A stretch of 64,000 bases of DNA from Paenibacillus tepidiphilus (GCF_008635795.1 NZ_VWRQ01000007.1:1-64000); one strand, 5' to 3'. Positions 37,727 through 47,341 are shown, counted from the stretch's first letter. A program made the numbers and translations. Notes: generated from the sequence alone by a model not told the origin.

Positions 37727-37871
37727 GCGTCTCTCGGGAACGGCAGTGTTGCTCCATTGGTGCAGTTGCTGCGGTAGAGAGCGTTAAAGCCACCTTGATG
37801 CAGCGTCCGCTGTAGAAGACGTTAGTGTTAATGCCTTTGCCCAGCGGCTGCGGTAGAGAGCGAGAGTGTTA
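37727..37871. repeat. degenerate 39-bp direct repeats
   Basis: Units related to GCTGCGGTAGAGAGCGTTA start near 37766, 37805 and 37844, exactly 39 bp apart, with a weaker copy near 37727. They lie in the 3' region between two convergent genes, beyond the stop of the zinc-peptidase gene. No reading frame is evident. Confidence 0.55.
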
Positions 37872-37920
37872 CCGGTGTTACTGGTGTTGCCGGATCTCTC
37901 GGGAGCCTCAGGCAACCAGC

Positions 37921-38778
37921 TTACAGCTGTGCGGCGCTGAATGTATCTCCACCTTCGATTGTTCCGGAGTTAAAGCCCTTGTAGAACCAGCGCTTCCGCT
38001 GCTCCGAGGTACCGTGCGTGAAGCTGTCCGGCACGGCGTAGCCCTGCGCCTGCTTCTGGATGGTATCGTCGCCGACGGCACTCGCCGCAGCCAGCGCCTC
38101 CTCCAGATCGCCCTCCTCCAGCAGATTCTCGCCCTGCACATGGTGAGCCCACACGCCTGCCAGATAATCGGCCTGCAGTTCAAAGCGCACCGAGTAGCCG
38201 TTGTATTCGGCCTCGCTCACGCTCCGGCGCAGCTCATCCAGCTTGGCGGTAGTGCCCAGCAGCGTCTGTACATGATGGCCGACCTCATGGGCAACGACAT
38301 AAGCCATCGCAAAATCGCCCGGTGCCTGGAACCGCTGCTGCAGCTCATCGTAAAAGCTCAAATCAATGTACAGCTTGGCGTCGCCGGGGCAATAGAACGG
38401 CCCCACCGCTGAGGTCGCCGTGCCGCAGGCCGAATTCACGCTGCCGCTGTAGAGCACAAGCGTCGGGTCGGTGTACGTTATCCCCCGTGCCGCAAACAGC
38501 TCGCCCCACACCTCTTCAGTATCGGCCAGCACGACCGAGACGAACTGAGCCAGCTCCTCTTCCTGGGCCGAAGGCTGATAAGAGCCGTTTGTACTGGATG
38601 TGCTGGTGGTTGTGGCCGAGCCTAAATTACCCAGAATGTCGCCTACATTCCCGCCGCTCAGCAGTGTAACGATGACTACAAGAATAATACCGCCGATGCC
38701 CCCGCCTACCATTTTCCCGCCGCTGAGCCCTCTGCGGTCTTCTACATTGCTGCTGCCTCTTCTGCCCTGCCAACGCAT
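37921..38778 (-). CDS. neutral zinc metallopeptidase, YpfJ-like
   Basis: 285 aa. An N-terminal membrane segment (about 27-42, GGIGGIILVVIVTLL) and a Ser/Thr-rich linker are followed by a zinc peptidase domain with HEVGHH and, downstream, FELQADYLAGVWAHH, typical of the neutral zinc metallopeptidase family. CPGDAKLYIDLSFYDEL is also family-typical. Probably anchored in the membrane with the domain outside; substrate unknown. The ATG at 38778 has GGGAG eight bases upstream. Confidence 0.9.
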   Translation of the reverse strand: MRWQGRRGSSNVEDRRGLSGGKMVGGGIGGIILVVIVTLLSGGNVGDILGNLGSATTTSTSSTNGSYQPSAQEEELAQFVSVVLADTEEVWGELFAARGITYTDPTLVLYSGSVNSACGTATSAVGPFYCPGDAKLYIDLSFYDELQQRFQAPGDFAMAYVVAHEVGHHVQTLLGTTAKLDELRRSVSEAEYNGYSVRFELQADYLAGVWAHHVQGENLLEEGDLEEALAAASAVGDDTIQKQAQGYAVPDSFTHGTSEQRKRWFYKGFNSGTIEGGDTFSAAQL

Positions 38779-38937
38779 GGCTTCAGCTCCCTTCATGTAT
38801 GCCAATCGGACCGCCCGGTGCCGGTTCCGGCTCCTGGTCCCGTCAGTTCTATAAGAGATATACCCAAAAATCACAGGAGCGTACACGAAAGGCGCTTTAC
38901 AGGTCTTTACAGTTCCAAGGGAATAGGCAAGCGTTCT

Positions 38938-39122
38938 TAGTTGCACTTTGTACATTTAAATCCTGTAAAAAGCCCCGTGTTCAGGAGATAGTTGCACTTC
39001 ATACACCTAAAACAGTAAATTTCAATCACTTCAGTGTGTTCCCGGCCTTATAGCTGTACAATGTACAACTATAATGAAATGGCGGCCAATTCGCTTTGAA
39101 ATAGTTGCAGAGAGTGCAATAA
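38938..39122. repeat. four-box dispersed element, copy A
   Basis: Four ~21-bp boxes, near-palindromic (TAGTTGCA...GTACA..TA type), are centred at about 38948, 38999, 39061 and 39111, that is 51, 62 and 50-51 bp apart. The first two run forward and the last two appear reversed. The same arrangement occurs at 42.8, 46.6 and 52.2 kb. It lies upstream of the zinc peptidase (start 38778) in a 536-bp gap that otherwise holds only a terminator at 39.2 kb. Confidence 0.8.
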
Positions 39123-39204
39123 AAACGCAATCTCTGCACCATTAGGCAATAGGCTATTTGGAAAAGCAGGGTCCCTTGGGTTGAGAACGGCTACCGCTTC
39201 AACA

Positions 39205-39240
39205 AAAACAGGAGGGAGGCCAAGTTCTGGCCTCCCTCCT
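39205..39240 (-). terminator. terminator after the pseudouridine synthase gene
   Basis: A perfect 13-bp inverted repeat (AGGAGGGAGGCCA and complement, 5-nt loop) is followed on the minus strand by TGTTTTTGTTG. It lies 75 bp after the stop and closes the long hem operon. Confidence 0.88.
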
Positions 39241-39314
39241 GCCGATCATCTTTCAATTCTAATCTGCTTGGGCCGTAACCCTGTGGCAGCCCCGCTAAGC
39301 CGAGTCATCCTGTC

Positions 39315-40313
39315 TCAGCCCGGCAGCTGCCACGGATTGCTGAGCCGCGCCCGCAGCGCCAGCATATCCTCCGGCCACGGATCAGCGACCTCGATCAGGT
39401 CCCGCGTCCAGGGATGGCTGAAGGCCAGCGACTCGCCGTGCAGCGCCTGACGGCTGGAGCCGCCGGGCAAGCCAGCGGCTCCGGCCTGGCCGGGAGCAGC
39501 GCCGCCTCCCGGAGCAGGCCACGGCGGCCCGCCGTACAGCTCGTCGCCGAACAGCGGATGTCCCGCATGGCTGAGGTGCACGCGGATCTGGTGCGTGCGG
39601 CCGGTCTCCAGCCGCAGCTTGACCACGCTGCCGCCCGGCAGCGCCTCGCGCGCCAGCACATGCGTCACCGCCGCTTGTCCGCCGGGGGAGACCCGGCGGC
39701 GTGCGGCATGGTGACGGTCGCGGCCGATCGGCGCGTCGATCCGCTGCAGCGCAGGCGGCACGGCGCCCTGCACAATCGCGGCGTACTGCCGCGAGACGTC
39801 CTTGCTGCGCAGCGCCTCATCCAGCACAAGCTGCGCGTATTCGTTCTTGGCGTACAGCACCGGCCCGGTCGTGTCCTTGTCCAGCCTGTGCACATGCCGG
39901 ACAGCGATGCCGCCGCCGGAGACTGCATAATGTGCCGCCACGACATGGTCGAGTGTCACGCCCTGGCCGCTGCCGTCGGGATGGACCGCCATGCCGGCGG
40001 GCTTGTGGACGACGAGGCAGAAGTCGTCCTCGAACAGCACCTCCGCCTGCTGACTTACCGGCCCGATCCCCGCCTCACGCGGCGGGAACAGCCGCAGGCG
40101 CAGGCGGTCGCCCCTCCACTGGATCTCGCCCTCGCGGCGCATCCGGGCATGCAGCTTCTCCGGCATGCCGGCCGTCCCGAGCAGCCAGCGGTCTACCGCG
40201 GCCTCCCGGTCCGGTTCGCGGGTAATGCTGCGCCCGGGCATGGCTTCGAGCCATTCCCCGCGCCGGGTCCAGGCCCCGCCACCGGCCGGGTGTGCCCCGT
40301 TCTCCGCCGTCAC
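39315..40313 (-). CDS. RluA/RluD family pseudouridine synthase
   Basis: 332 aa. The catalytic motif [15 protein letters not shown] (Asp) and the [24 protein letters not shown] motif are clear. It should isomerise uridine in rRNA or tRNA; which site cannot be told. The start is GTG at 40313, overlapping the hemL stop as GTGA, so translation is coupled to hemL. The first 30 residues and a Gly/Ala/Pro-rich insert near residue 270 are unusual, and the gene is very GC-rich. Confidence 0.9.
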   Translation of the reverse strand: MTAENGAHPAGGGAWTRRGEWLEAMPGRSITREPDREAAVDRWLLGTAGMPEKLHARMRREGEIQWRGDRLRLRLFPPREAGIGPVSQQAEVLFEDDFCLVVHKPAGMAVHPDGSGQGVTLDHVVAAHYAVSGGGIAVRHVHRLDKDTTGPVLYAKNEYAQLVLDEALRSKDVSRQYAAIVQGAVPPALQRIDAPIGRDRHHAARRRVSPGGQAAVTHVLAREALPGGSVVKLRLETGRTHQIRVHLSHAGHPLFGDELYGGPPWPAPGGGAAPGQAGAAGLPGGSSRQALHGESLAFSHPWTRDLIEVADPWPEDMLALRARLSNPWQLPG

Positions 40314-41611
40314 AGTGCCTTCAGGGCATTGTAATGGCCCTCGATGGTCGCGTCGATATCCTGCTCACTGTGCACGGCAGAGACGAACATCCCCTCGAAC
40401 TGCGACGGCGGCACACTGATGCCCTGATCCAGCATGTGGCCGAAGTAGCGCCGGAACATATCCAGATTGCTGGTCTTGGCCGTCTCGAAGTTGATGACCG
40501 GCCCTTCCGTAAAGAACGGACACACCATCGAGCCGACACGGTTAATGGTCAGCGGAATGCCCAGCTCCTTACTGTTCTTCCTGAGACCGGCTTCGAGCCG
40601 TGCCCCAAGCGTCTCCAGGCGGTCGTAGACCTCGGGCGTCAGCAGCTTCAGTGTGTGGTAGCCCGCCGTCATCGCCAGCGGATTGCCGCTGAGTGTGCCT
40701 GCCTGATAGATCGGACCGGAAGGAGCGATCTGCTCCATAATTTCTTTTTTGCCGCCATAGGCACCGACCGGAAGCCCCCCGCCGATAACCTTCCCGAAGC
40801 AAGTCAGATCCGGCTGAATATCGAACAGGCCCTGCGCACAGCTGTAGCCCACGCGGAAGCCCGTCATCACCTCGTCAAAAATCAGCAGCGCCCCATATCC
40901 CGTCGTCACCTTGCGCAAGCCCTCCAGGAAGCCCGGCAGCGGCGGCACCACGCCCATATTGCCGGCCACCGGCTCGACAATGACTGCGGCAATATCAGTA
41001 CCATACCGTTCAAAAGCGACTTTTGCGCTCTCCAAGTCATTGTAAGGTACAGTAATAGTGTTAGCCGCCACGCCTTCCGGTACGCCCGGACTGTCGGGCA
41101 GGCCCAGTGTGGCCACGCCGGAGCCCGCCTTGATCAGCAAGCTGTCGGCATGGCCGTGGTAGGAGCCTTCGAATTTGAGGATTTTGCTGCGCCCGGTGTA
41201 CCCCCGCGCCAGCCGGATTGCGCTCATCGTCGCTTCCGTTCCCGAGTTAACCATACGCACAATGTCCACCGAAGGGACGCGTTCCACAACGGCCTTGGCC
41301 ATCTCCGTCTCCAGCAGCGTCGGCGCTCCGAAGCTGGTCCCTTTAACTGCCGCTTCCTGCAGCGCCTTAACCACTTCCGGATGGGCATGGCCCATGATCA
41401 GCGGTCCCCAGGAACAGACGTAGTCGATAAAGCTGTTGCCGTCAATATCATAAATCCGCGAGCCGCTCCCGTGATCCACATACACCGGGGTCAGGCCTAC
41501 CGATTTGAACGCCCGCACCGGGCTGTTCACCCCGCCGGGAATATACTGCTTGGCTTCGTCAAAAGCCTTCCGGGAAGCCTCTTCCCGGCGTGACAAAGGC
41601 ACATTGCCCAT
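40310..41611 (-). CDS. hemL: glutamate-1-semialdehyde 2,1-aminomutase
   Basis: 433 aa. PLP enzyme forming 5-aminolevulinate from glutamate-1-semialdehyde, the second step of the C5 heme route begun by HemA. Motifs include [37 protein letters not shown] and the PLP lysine in [17 protein letters not shown]. The ATG at 41611 is chosen because the in-frame GTG at 41623 lies inside the AGGAGTG ribosome-binding site. It follows hemB by 35 bp. Confidence 0.96.
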   Translation of the reverse strand: MGNVPLSRREEASRKAFDEAKQYIPGGVNSPVRAFKSVGLTPVYVDHGSGSRIYDIDGNSFIDYVCSWGPLIMGHAHPEVVKALQEAAVKGTSFGAPTLLETEMAKAVVERVPSVDIVRMVNSGTEATMSAIRLARGYTGRSKILKFEGSYHGHADSLLIKAGSGVATLGLPDSPGVPEGVAANTITVPYNDLESAKVAFERYGTDIAAVIVEPVAGNMGVVPPLPGFLEGLRKVTTGYGALLIFDEVMTGFRVGYSCAQGLFDIQPDLTCFGKVIGGGLPVGAYGGKKEIMEQIAPSGPIYQAGTLSGNPLAMTAGYHTLKLLTPEVYDRLETLGARLEAGLRKNSKELGIPLTINRVGSMVCPFFTEGPVINFETAKTSNLDMFRRYFGHMLDQGISVPPSQFEGMFVSAVHSEQDIDATIEGHYNALKAL

Positions 41612-41646
41612 AGCGATATTCACTCCTGTCTTCTGTTTATATAAGC

Positions 41647-42645
41647 CTAGCCCTGCAGCCAGCGGGCTGCATCCTTGGCAAAATAAGTAATAATAATATC
41701 CGCGCCGGCCCGCTTCATGCCGGTCAGCATTTCCAGCACGACCGCTTTCTCGTCGATCCAGCCCTGCTGCGCAGCAGCCTTGACCATGGAATATTCACCG
41801 CTGACGTTATACGCCACCAGAGGCAGATCAAACTGGTCGCGGATCGTGCGGATGACGTCCAGATAAGCCAGCGCCGGCTTGACCATCAGCATGTCCGCGC
41901 CTTCCAGCACATCGGAATCCGCTTCGCGGATGGCTTCCCGCAGGTTGGCGGGGTCCATCTGGTAGGTCTTGCGGTCGCCGAACTGCGGCGCCGAATCGGC
42001 AGCCTCGCGGAAGGGGCCGTAGAAGGCCGACGCATATTTTACCGAATAGGACATAATCGGAATATGCTCAAAGCCGTTCTCATCCAGCCCCGTACGAATG
42101 GCCTGCACAAAGCCGTCCATCATGTTGGAGGGGGCGATGATATCCGCGCCGGCCTGCGCCTGGGAAACCGCCGTCTTCACCAGCAGCTCCAGCGAAGGGT
42201 CGTTAATGACATCCCCATGCACCTTGCCGTCCACAACATGCGTATGCACCATGCCGCAATGGCCGTGGTCCGTGAACTCGCACAGACAAGTGTCGGCCAC
42301 CACCAGCAGCTCCGGATACCATTCTTTAATCAGCCGTGTCGCTTCCTGCACAATGCCGTCTTCGGCAAAAGCAGAGGAACCGACAGCGTCCTTCGTCTCC
42401 GGAATCCCGAAGAGCAGGACAGCCGGAATCCCCAGCGCCGCAATCTCGTCGACCTCCGCTTTCAGCGTGTCCAGCGAGAAATGATACACTCCCGGCATGG
42501 AGCCGATCTCATTTTTCACACCTGTTCCGTAAGTCACAAATATCGGCTGGATGAAATCCAGCTTATTCAGTACCGTCTCGCGCACCATACCGCGGATTCC
42601 GGCCGTACCGCGCAAACGGCGGTGCCGTATGATAGGAAAACCCAT
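41647..42645 (-). CDS. hemB: porphobilinogen synthase (delta-aminolevulinate dehydratase)
   Basis: 332 aa. Joins two aminolevulinates into porphobilinogen. The zinc cysteines are present ([14 protein letters not shown]), as are both active-site lysines ([15 protein letters not shown] and [12 protein letters not shown]). The ATG at 42645 has GGGAGG ahead of it. A 310-bp gap with a four-box element separates it from the upstream cobA/hemD gene, unusual inside a hem operon. Confidence 0.97.
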   Translation of the reverse strand: MGFPIIRHRRLRGTAGIRGMVRETVLNKLDFIQPIFVTYGTGVKNEIGSMPGVYHFSLDTLKAEVDEIAALGIPAVLLFGIPETKDAVGSSAFAEDGIVQEATRLIKEWYPELLVVADTCLCEFTDHGHCGMVHTHVVDGKVHGDVINDPSLELLVKTAVSQAQAGADIIAPSNMMDGFVQAIRTGLDENGFEHIPIMSYSVKYASAFYGPFREAADSAPQFGDRKTYQMDPANLREAIREADSDVLEGADMLMVKPALAYLDVIRTIRDQFDLPLVAYNVSGEYSMVKAAAQQGWIDEKAVVLEMLTGMKRAGADIIITYFAKDAARWLQG

Positions 42646-42755
42646 GTTGTATATCCTCCCGATTATATTTTGCAGGCAGTTGTCGGGTGAACCCGCGTCC
42701 TTGCCTGCTTAACCCTGCAATATCAGGCACGCTGCCCGGGAGCGGCTACAGACAT

Positions 42756-42941
42756 TAGCTGCATTTGCTGCAACTATACACAGCTGATTCCGCCGGGCCA
42801 GCCTCTGCTTTATTGCAGTTTCTACAGCTAATATGAACATAAACGGCCGTTTTTCTTCCATCAGGCCAAATTAGCTGCACAGATTATATCTATCTTACCC
42901 CGCAGCGCCAAAGCGCCTAACAGTTGTACAATTTACACTTA
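42756..42941. repeat. four-box dispersed element, copy B
   Basis: Four boxes of the TAGCTGCA...CAACTA family are centred near 42766, 42820, 42882 and 42931 (54, 62 and 49 bp apart), the loosest of the four copies. It fills most of the gap between cobA/hemD and hemB, so it is probably transcribed in the heme operon. Confidence 0.65.
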
Positions 42942-42955
42942 TCCTGTTCGTTCCT

Positions 42956-44521
42956 TTATTTCAGCCGGGTTTCTGCATTCCAGCGGCAGAGCTCATGGAT
43001 CAGACCATCAATGGTGGCTTCCTCCGCAAGCAGCCCCGGCGTAAAGCCAGCCTCAACGGCCGTCTGTTCCGTGAGCGGGCCAATGCAGGCGATCTTGATA
43101 TCTGCAAGCAGCGTCATCGGATCTTCCAGCCCCATGCGGTTCAGAATTTCTATGAAGTTGCGTACGGTTGAGGAGCTGGTAAAAGTAATCGCATGAATCC
43201 GTTTCTCCTCCAGCAGCCGCAGCAGCTCTATATCATCCTCGCCGGTAACCACTGTCTCATACGTATCTATCTCCGTGACCTCAAGCCCCAGCTCGCGGAG
43301 CTTGTCCGGCAGCCACTCCCGCGCCAGATCGCCGCGCGGCAGGAGCACCTTCTGGCCCGGCAGCAGCTCGCTGCCGAAGGCCTCGATCAGCCCTTCCGCC
43401 TGGAAGCGGGCGGGCAGCTCACCAGCCACCAGCCCGCGCCCCGCCAGCGCCGCGGCTGTGGCCGGGCCCACCGCGCCGATGCGCGCGCGGTGCAAGCCCC
43501 GGATGTCCACCTTCTGCTCCGCCAGGTGGCGCCAGAAGAACTCCACGCCGTTCACACTCGTGAAGAATACCCAATCGAAGCCCGGCAGCTTGCCGAGCGC
43601 TTCGGTGATGGCGGCCTTCTTCCCGGCGTCCTCCGGCATGACCGTCTCAATTACCGGGAACTCGTACGGCTCCCCGCCGAGCTCCTCGATCAGCTCCACC
43701 AGCTCGCTGGCCTGGCTGCGGGCCCTTGTCACCACGATGCGCTTGCCGAACAGCGGCAGCGCCTCCGCCCACATCAGCAGCTCGCGCTGGCGAACCACCT
43801 CGCCGACAACGATGACGGCCGGCGGCTGGAAATCCGCCGCCTTGACCTTGGCCTCGATGTCGGACAGCGTACCCGTCAGCGTCTCCTGGTCTGCGCGCGT
43901 GCCCCAGCGCACCAGCGCCACCGGAGTTTCCGGGGGCCGCCCGTGTTTGATCAGCTGCTCGCTTATGTAACCGACTTTGGCGACGCCCATCAGGAACACC
44001 AGCGTTCCCGTGGCATTCGTCACCTTGTCCCAGTGGATCGAATGATCCAGCTTATCCGGGCTTTCATGGCCCGTGATGATCGACAGGGAGGAAGCCAGCT
44101 CCCGGTGCGTGACCGGAATGCCGGCATAGGCCGGTACGCTGATCGCCGAGGTGATGCCCGGAACGATCTCATACGGGATGCCGTGGCGGCGCAGCAGCTC
44201 CGCCTCTTCGCCGACCCGGCCGAAGATCGTCGGGTCACCGCCCTTCAGCCGCACTACCGTCTTGCCTTCCAGCGCCAGATCCGCCAGCAGCTGGTTGATA
44301 TCCTCCTGCTTCATCGTATGGCGGTCCGTGGTTTTGCCGACATATATTTTTTGACCGCCGGGCTTCATCCACTTCAGCAGCCGCGGACTGGCCAGCCGGT
44401 CGTAGACCAGCACATCGGCCTTGCGGATGCACTCCATCCCCTTGATTGTAATCAGCTTCGCGTCTCCCGGACCTGCCCCTACCAGGTATACCTTCCCCTT
44501 CATCCCACTCATCCCACTCAT
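42956..44521 (-). CDS. cobA/hemD: fused uroporphyrinogen-III C-methyltransferase and uroporphyrinogen-III synthase
   Basis: 521 aa. The N-terminal half is SUMT (VYLVGAGPGDAKLITIKG, RLKGGDPTIFGRVGEEAE, PGITSAISVPAYAGIPVTHR), which makes precorrin-2 for siroheme or B12. The C-terminal half, from about residue 255 (GKRIVVTRARSQASEL), is HemD, which closes hydroxymethylbilane to uroporphyrinogen III (TFTSSSTVRNF). The start is uncertain: four ATGs occur in a 9-bp repeat GGGATGAGT. The first (44530) overlaps the hemC stop as ATGA; the second (44521) has AAGGGG nine bases upstream and is used here. Confidence 0.95.
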   Translation of the reverse strand: MSGMSGMKGKVYLVGAGPGDAKLITIKGMECIRKADVLVYDRLASPRLLKWMKPGGQKIYVGKTTDRHTMKQEDINQLLADLALEGKTVVRLKGGDPTIFGRVGEEAELLRRHGIPYEIVPGITSAISVPAYAGIPVTHRELASSLSIITGHESPDKLDHSIHWDKVTNATGTLVFLMGVAKVGYISEQLIKHGRPPETPVALVRWGTRADQETLTGTLSDIEAKVKAADFQPPAVIVVGEVVRQRELLMWAEALPLFGKRIVVTRARSQASELVELIEELGGEPYEFPVIETVMPEDAGKKAAITEALGKLPGFDWVFFTSVNGVEFFWRHLAEQKVDIRGLHRARIGAVGPATAAALAGRGLVAGELPARFQAEGLIEAFGSELLPGQKVLLPRGDLAREWLPDKLRELGLEVTEIDTYETVVTGEDDIELLRLLEEKRIHAITFTSSSTVRNFIEILNRMGLEDPMTLLADIKIACIGPLTEQTAVEAGFTPGLLAEEATIDGLIHELCRWNAETRLK

Positions 44522-44526
44522 CCCAA

Positions 44527-45480
44527 TCATCCCCTTACATCTGCCAAAATCTTCTCCGCACCTCTGGCGATCAGCTTCCCCGCTACCTCCTGGCCGAGCT
44601 TCACCGGGTCACCGCCCGTGCAGGTCTCCTTGAGAATTACCGATCCGTCCGGCGTGCCGACCATACCGGTCAACGTGATGCTGTGCGCTGCCGATGTCCC
44701 GCCGGCGCCTGCCGCAAGTACTGCAAACGCACCGATCGGCACCTGGCAGCCGCCGTTCAGCGTGCCCAGGAACGAGCGCTCCGCCGCGACGGTCAGCGCG
44801 GTCTGCTCATCGTTGTAGAGCTGCAGCAGCTGCAGCAGCGCGGTGTCATCCGCGCGGCATTCAATGCCCAGCGCCCCCTGGCCGACCGCCGGAATGCAGC
44901 TCTCCTGCGGCAGGTAGGCCGTGATCTTATCCTGCCAGCCCATGCGGGAGAGTCCCGCCGCCGCAAGCAGGATGGCGTCGTATTCGCCGTCCTCCAGCTT
45001 GCGCAGGCGCGAGTCGATATTGCCGCGCACCGGGCGGATCGTAAGATCCGGCCGCAGCGCGGCCAGCTGGCTGGAGCGGCGCAGACTGCTGGTGCCCACG
45101 ACGGCGCCCTGCGGGAGCTCCTCCAGCGGCACGCCGCCGCGGGAGATCAGACAATCGCGCGGGTCCATGCGCTTCGGCACCGCACCGTTTACGAGCCCCT
45201 CGGGCAGCTCGGACGGCATATCCTTCATGCTGTGCACGGCCATGTCAATCTCTCCGGCAAGCATCGCCTGTTCGATTTCTTTGACGAACAGTCCTTTGCC
45301 TCCGACCTTGGACAAGGTCACGTCCAGGATACGGTCGCCTTTGGTGACGATTTTTTGCACCTCAAAGGTGAAGCCGAAGCCATGCTCCGCACTTAGCCGC
45401 TCCAGGTCGGCAATCACCTGCCCGGTCTGTGTAAGGGCCAGCGCGCTTTGCCTGCTGCCAACTATAATTTTACGCATCAT
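44527..45480 (-). CDS. hemC: hydroxymethylbilane synthase (porphobilinogen deaminase)
   Basis: 317 aa. Polymerises four porphobilinogens. [45 protein letters not shown], and the cofactor cysteine in [12 protein letters not shown] are present. The ATG at 45480 (GGAGG eight bases upstream) is chosen over 45477 and over the long frame to 45549. It ends 4 bp into the first possible ATG of cobA/hemD. Confidence 0.97.
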   Translation of the reverse strand: MMRKIIVGSRQSALALTQTGQVIADLERLSAEHGFGFTFEVQKIVTKGDRILDVTLSKVGGKGLFVKEIEQAMLAGEIDMAVHSMKDMPSELPEGLVNGAVPKRMDPRDCLISRGGVPLEELPQGAVVGTSSLRRSSQLAALRPDLTIRPVRGNIDSRLRKLEDGEYDAILLAAAGLSRMGWQDKITAYLPQESCIPAVGQGALGIECRADDTALLQLLQLYNDEQTALTVAAERSFLGTLNGGCQVPIGAFAVLAAGAGGTSAAHSITLTGMVGTPDGSVILKETCTGGDPVKLGQEVAGKLIARGAEKILADVRG

Positions 45481-45559
45481 TATCTTATCCTCCCGTAACT
45501 CCGTCTGCTTTGCTTCTACCAGCACACCTTGCCGCCATCGCGCGGTCACCCTTTAATAT

Positions 45560-45722
45560 GTACAACTTTAACACGAAGAACATGCCCGTGACTGTTACAG
45601 GTCCTGTTCACTGCCAGTTCTGGTCGTTAATTGTTACTCGACTCTGTTCACTACCCGCTTCCGTTCCTTACATTTCAGTTCCACTGTCCGTTCCTGTTCA
45701 TTACCCGTTTCTTCCCTCAGTT
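45560..45722. repeat. degenerate CT-rich direct repeats between hemC and the siroheme gene
   Basis: Units of the type CTGTTCACTACCCGCTTCCGTTCC recur near 45602, 45651 and 45693 in a G-poor, C/T-rich plus strand. No coding frame continues through it. It resembles in composition the larger repeat region at 46.9-47.6 kb in the same operon. Confidence 0.5.
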
Positions 45723-45723
45723 C

Positions 45724-46371
45724 TTACTCTTCCCGGTTGGCCGCGATCCACGCCGTAATCTCCGCATCGCTCCAGCCGGTAAATGTGCCCTGCTTCATCT
45801 CGGCCAGTATATCCAGCTTCACGAGCTTTCGCAGCAGCCGCGCGCGGTGTGCGGGCGAAGACTCCCGCCGTTTGATCTCGCCGCGCAGCTCGTGCAGGAA
45901 ATCGAGGTAGGGCTCGTATTCCTCGCCCAATATTTCCGCCAGCCGCTCGGTGATTTGCACCGCGGCTGCAGGTCCCGCGCCCGCCGTTGACACGGCGACG
46001 GTCAGCCTCCCCCGGCGCAGTACCGCCGGGGTAATGAAGCTGCCAGCCTCGGCATGGCTGGCCACATTCACCGGGACGCCCCGCTCGCGTGCCTCGCGGG
46101 CTACCGCCTCATTAACCGCCGCATCGCTGCTCGCGGCGTACACAAGGGCCGCTCCCCGGACATCTCCGGGAGCGTACCCCCGGCTGACCCAGGTCACAGC
46201 GCCGTCCCCGGCCAGCTGCTCCAGCCGCCCCGTCAGCCCGGGGCTGACAACCACTAAGGCTGCTCCGCTTCCCAGCAGCCCCTCAACCTTGCGCTCCGCC
46301 ACCGTACCGCCGCCAATCACTACAACCCGGCAATGCTCCAGGTCGAGCATAATCGGCACTAACCTTGTCAT
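45724..46371 (-). CDS. precorrin-2 dehydrogenase / sirohydrochlorin ferrochelatase-type protein
   Basis: 215 aa. The N-terminal Rossmann motif CRVVVIGGGTVAERKVEGLL and VNVASHAEAGSFITPAVLRRGRLTVAVSTAGAGPA match the NAD-dependent precorrin-2 dehydrogenase half of CysG (SirC/Met8). It oxidises precorrin-2 to sirohydrochlorin, taking the product of the SUMT half of the fused gene in the same operon. The ATG at 46371 has GGAG five bases upstream; the frame to 46428 is not used. It is separated from hemX by 1.2 kb of repeats. Confidence 0.9.
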   Translation of the reverse strand: MTRLVPIMLDLEHCRVVVIGGGTVAERKVEGLLGSGAALVVVSPGLTGRLEQLAGDGAVTWVSRGYAPGDVRGAALVYAASSDAAVNEAVAREARERGVPVNVASHAEAGSFITPAVLRRGRLTVAVSTAGAGPAAAVQITERLAEILGEEYEPYLDFLHELRGEIKRRESSPAHRARLLRKLVKLDILAEMKQGTFTGWSDAEITAWIAANREE

Positions 46372-46597
46372 TTCGGCTCCACTCCGCTCCCGCCTGTAGT
46401 TCTGCCGCCGCATTACAGCCATAAACACTTATCCATCGCCGCAACATCCGCATGAAAGCCTCATTAACAGCAGATTAGCCGCATCCTGATTTCTGGATGG
46501 TTAACGCAAATTGCACAGAAACAGGCAACAGCCCGCTATATCCAACTCCACTCAGACGTGATGAATGATAGGCAACCCCTGTTCCCACAGCATAGGT

Positions 46598-46782
46598 TAG
46601 TTGGAAAATCGCCACTTAATTTTACCTGTATGGAGATAATCATCAACTTAGTTGGATAACCGCCACTTAATATGGACGAAAGTCGATCCTTACCCAAATA
46701 TCGGCCCAATTAAGTGGCCAAAATCGAATTAGATGTCTGAAATCCGTAAAAACAGCCAAATTAGTGTGCGAAAATCGAACTA
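46598..46782. repeat. four-box dispersed element, copy C (divergent boxes)
   Basis: Four 21-bp boxes lie at 46598-46618, 46649-46669, 46711-46731 and 46762-46782, centres exactly 51, 62 and 51 bp apart. Boxes 1 and 2 read TAGTTGGA...GCCACTTA; boxes 3 and 4 are their reverse complement type (TAAGTGGC...CGAATTA, TAGTGTGC...CGAACTA). Spacing is identical to copies A and D although the box sequence differs. Confidence 0.88.
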
Positions 46783-46974
46783 ACTGTATTGGCTATTAAA
46801 GTTTACATCAATCTCAGCCGTTTTGGAGTGCTATAGATTTGGGCCTGCCAGATACTGCCGATCCTCCAGCTCCGCAAGCCCCGATCTACTCCTATTTTAC
46901 TTTTTTGTGCTCAGCTTAATAGTTACGTATGCTCACTCACCGTTCTACTGTTCTTATATTATAAGCTGCTTACC

Positions 46975-47300
46975 ACGTTACTGTATCACTTTGATTCACT
47001 TCCGGTTAGCCACTTAACTCTCGCCTGTATCGCCCAAGTTACTCTACCATCACCCACAGGCGGTTAGCATGCTATTGTAATGATCCACACGCCGCTTTCC
47101 AGTTACTGTAATATCACCTTAATTCACTAACAAGTTTGCCACGTAACCCTCGCAGGCATCGCCCACTTACCACGTTACTCTACCATCACCCACAGACGGT
47201 TAGCATGTTATTGTAATCACCCACATGACGCTTCCCAACGTTACTGTATCACCTTAATCCACTACCCGGTTAGCCACATAACTCTCGCCTGCATCGCCCA
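46975..47300. repeat. degenerate tandem repeat, period about 130-136 bp
   Basis: Two full copies (about 47038-47164 and 47174-47300) share the strings GTTACTCTACCATCACCCACAG and ACGGTTAGCATG, ATTGTAATNA, and end in CGCAGGCATCGCCCA-like tails. A partial third copy precedes them (46977-47036, GTTACTGTATCAC to TGTATCGCCCA). No gene is seen on either strand. Confidence 0.8.
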
Positions 47301-47341
47301 GGTCTACCGCTTCCAGCTCCACCTTACTCCCGGTCTTCATT

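Noticed and set aside
38938-39122. CRISPR-like array in the spaced boxes
   Set aside because: Only four units, spacing alternates 51/62/51, the last two units are inverted and no cas genes are nearby.
43193-44818. 541-residue plus-strand frame opposite cobA/hemD
   Set aside because: Shadow of a GC-rich gene; Gln/Arg/His-rich translation typical of antisense frames.
46823-47017. 64-residue plus-strand frame
   Set aside because: Lies in the repeat region with no ribosome-binding site or conserved features.
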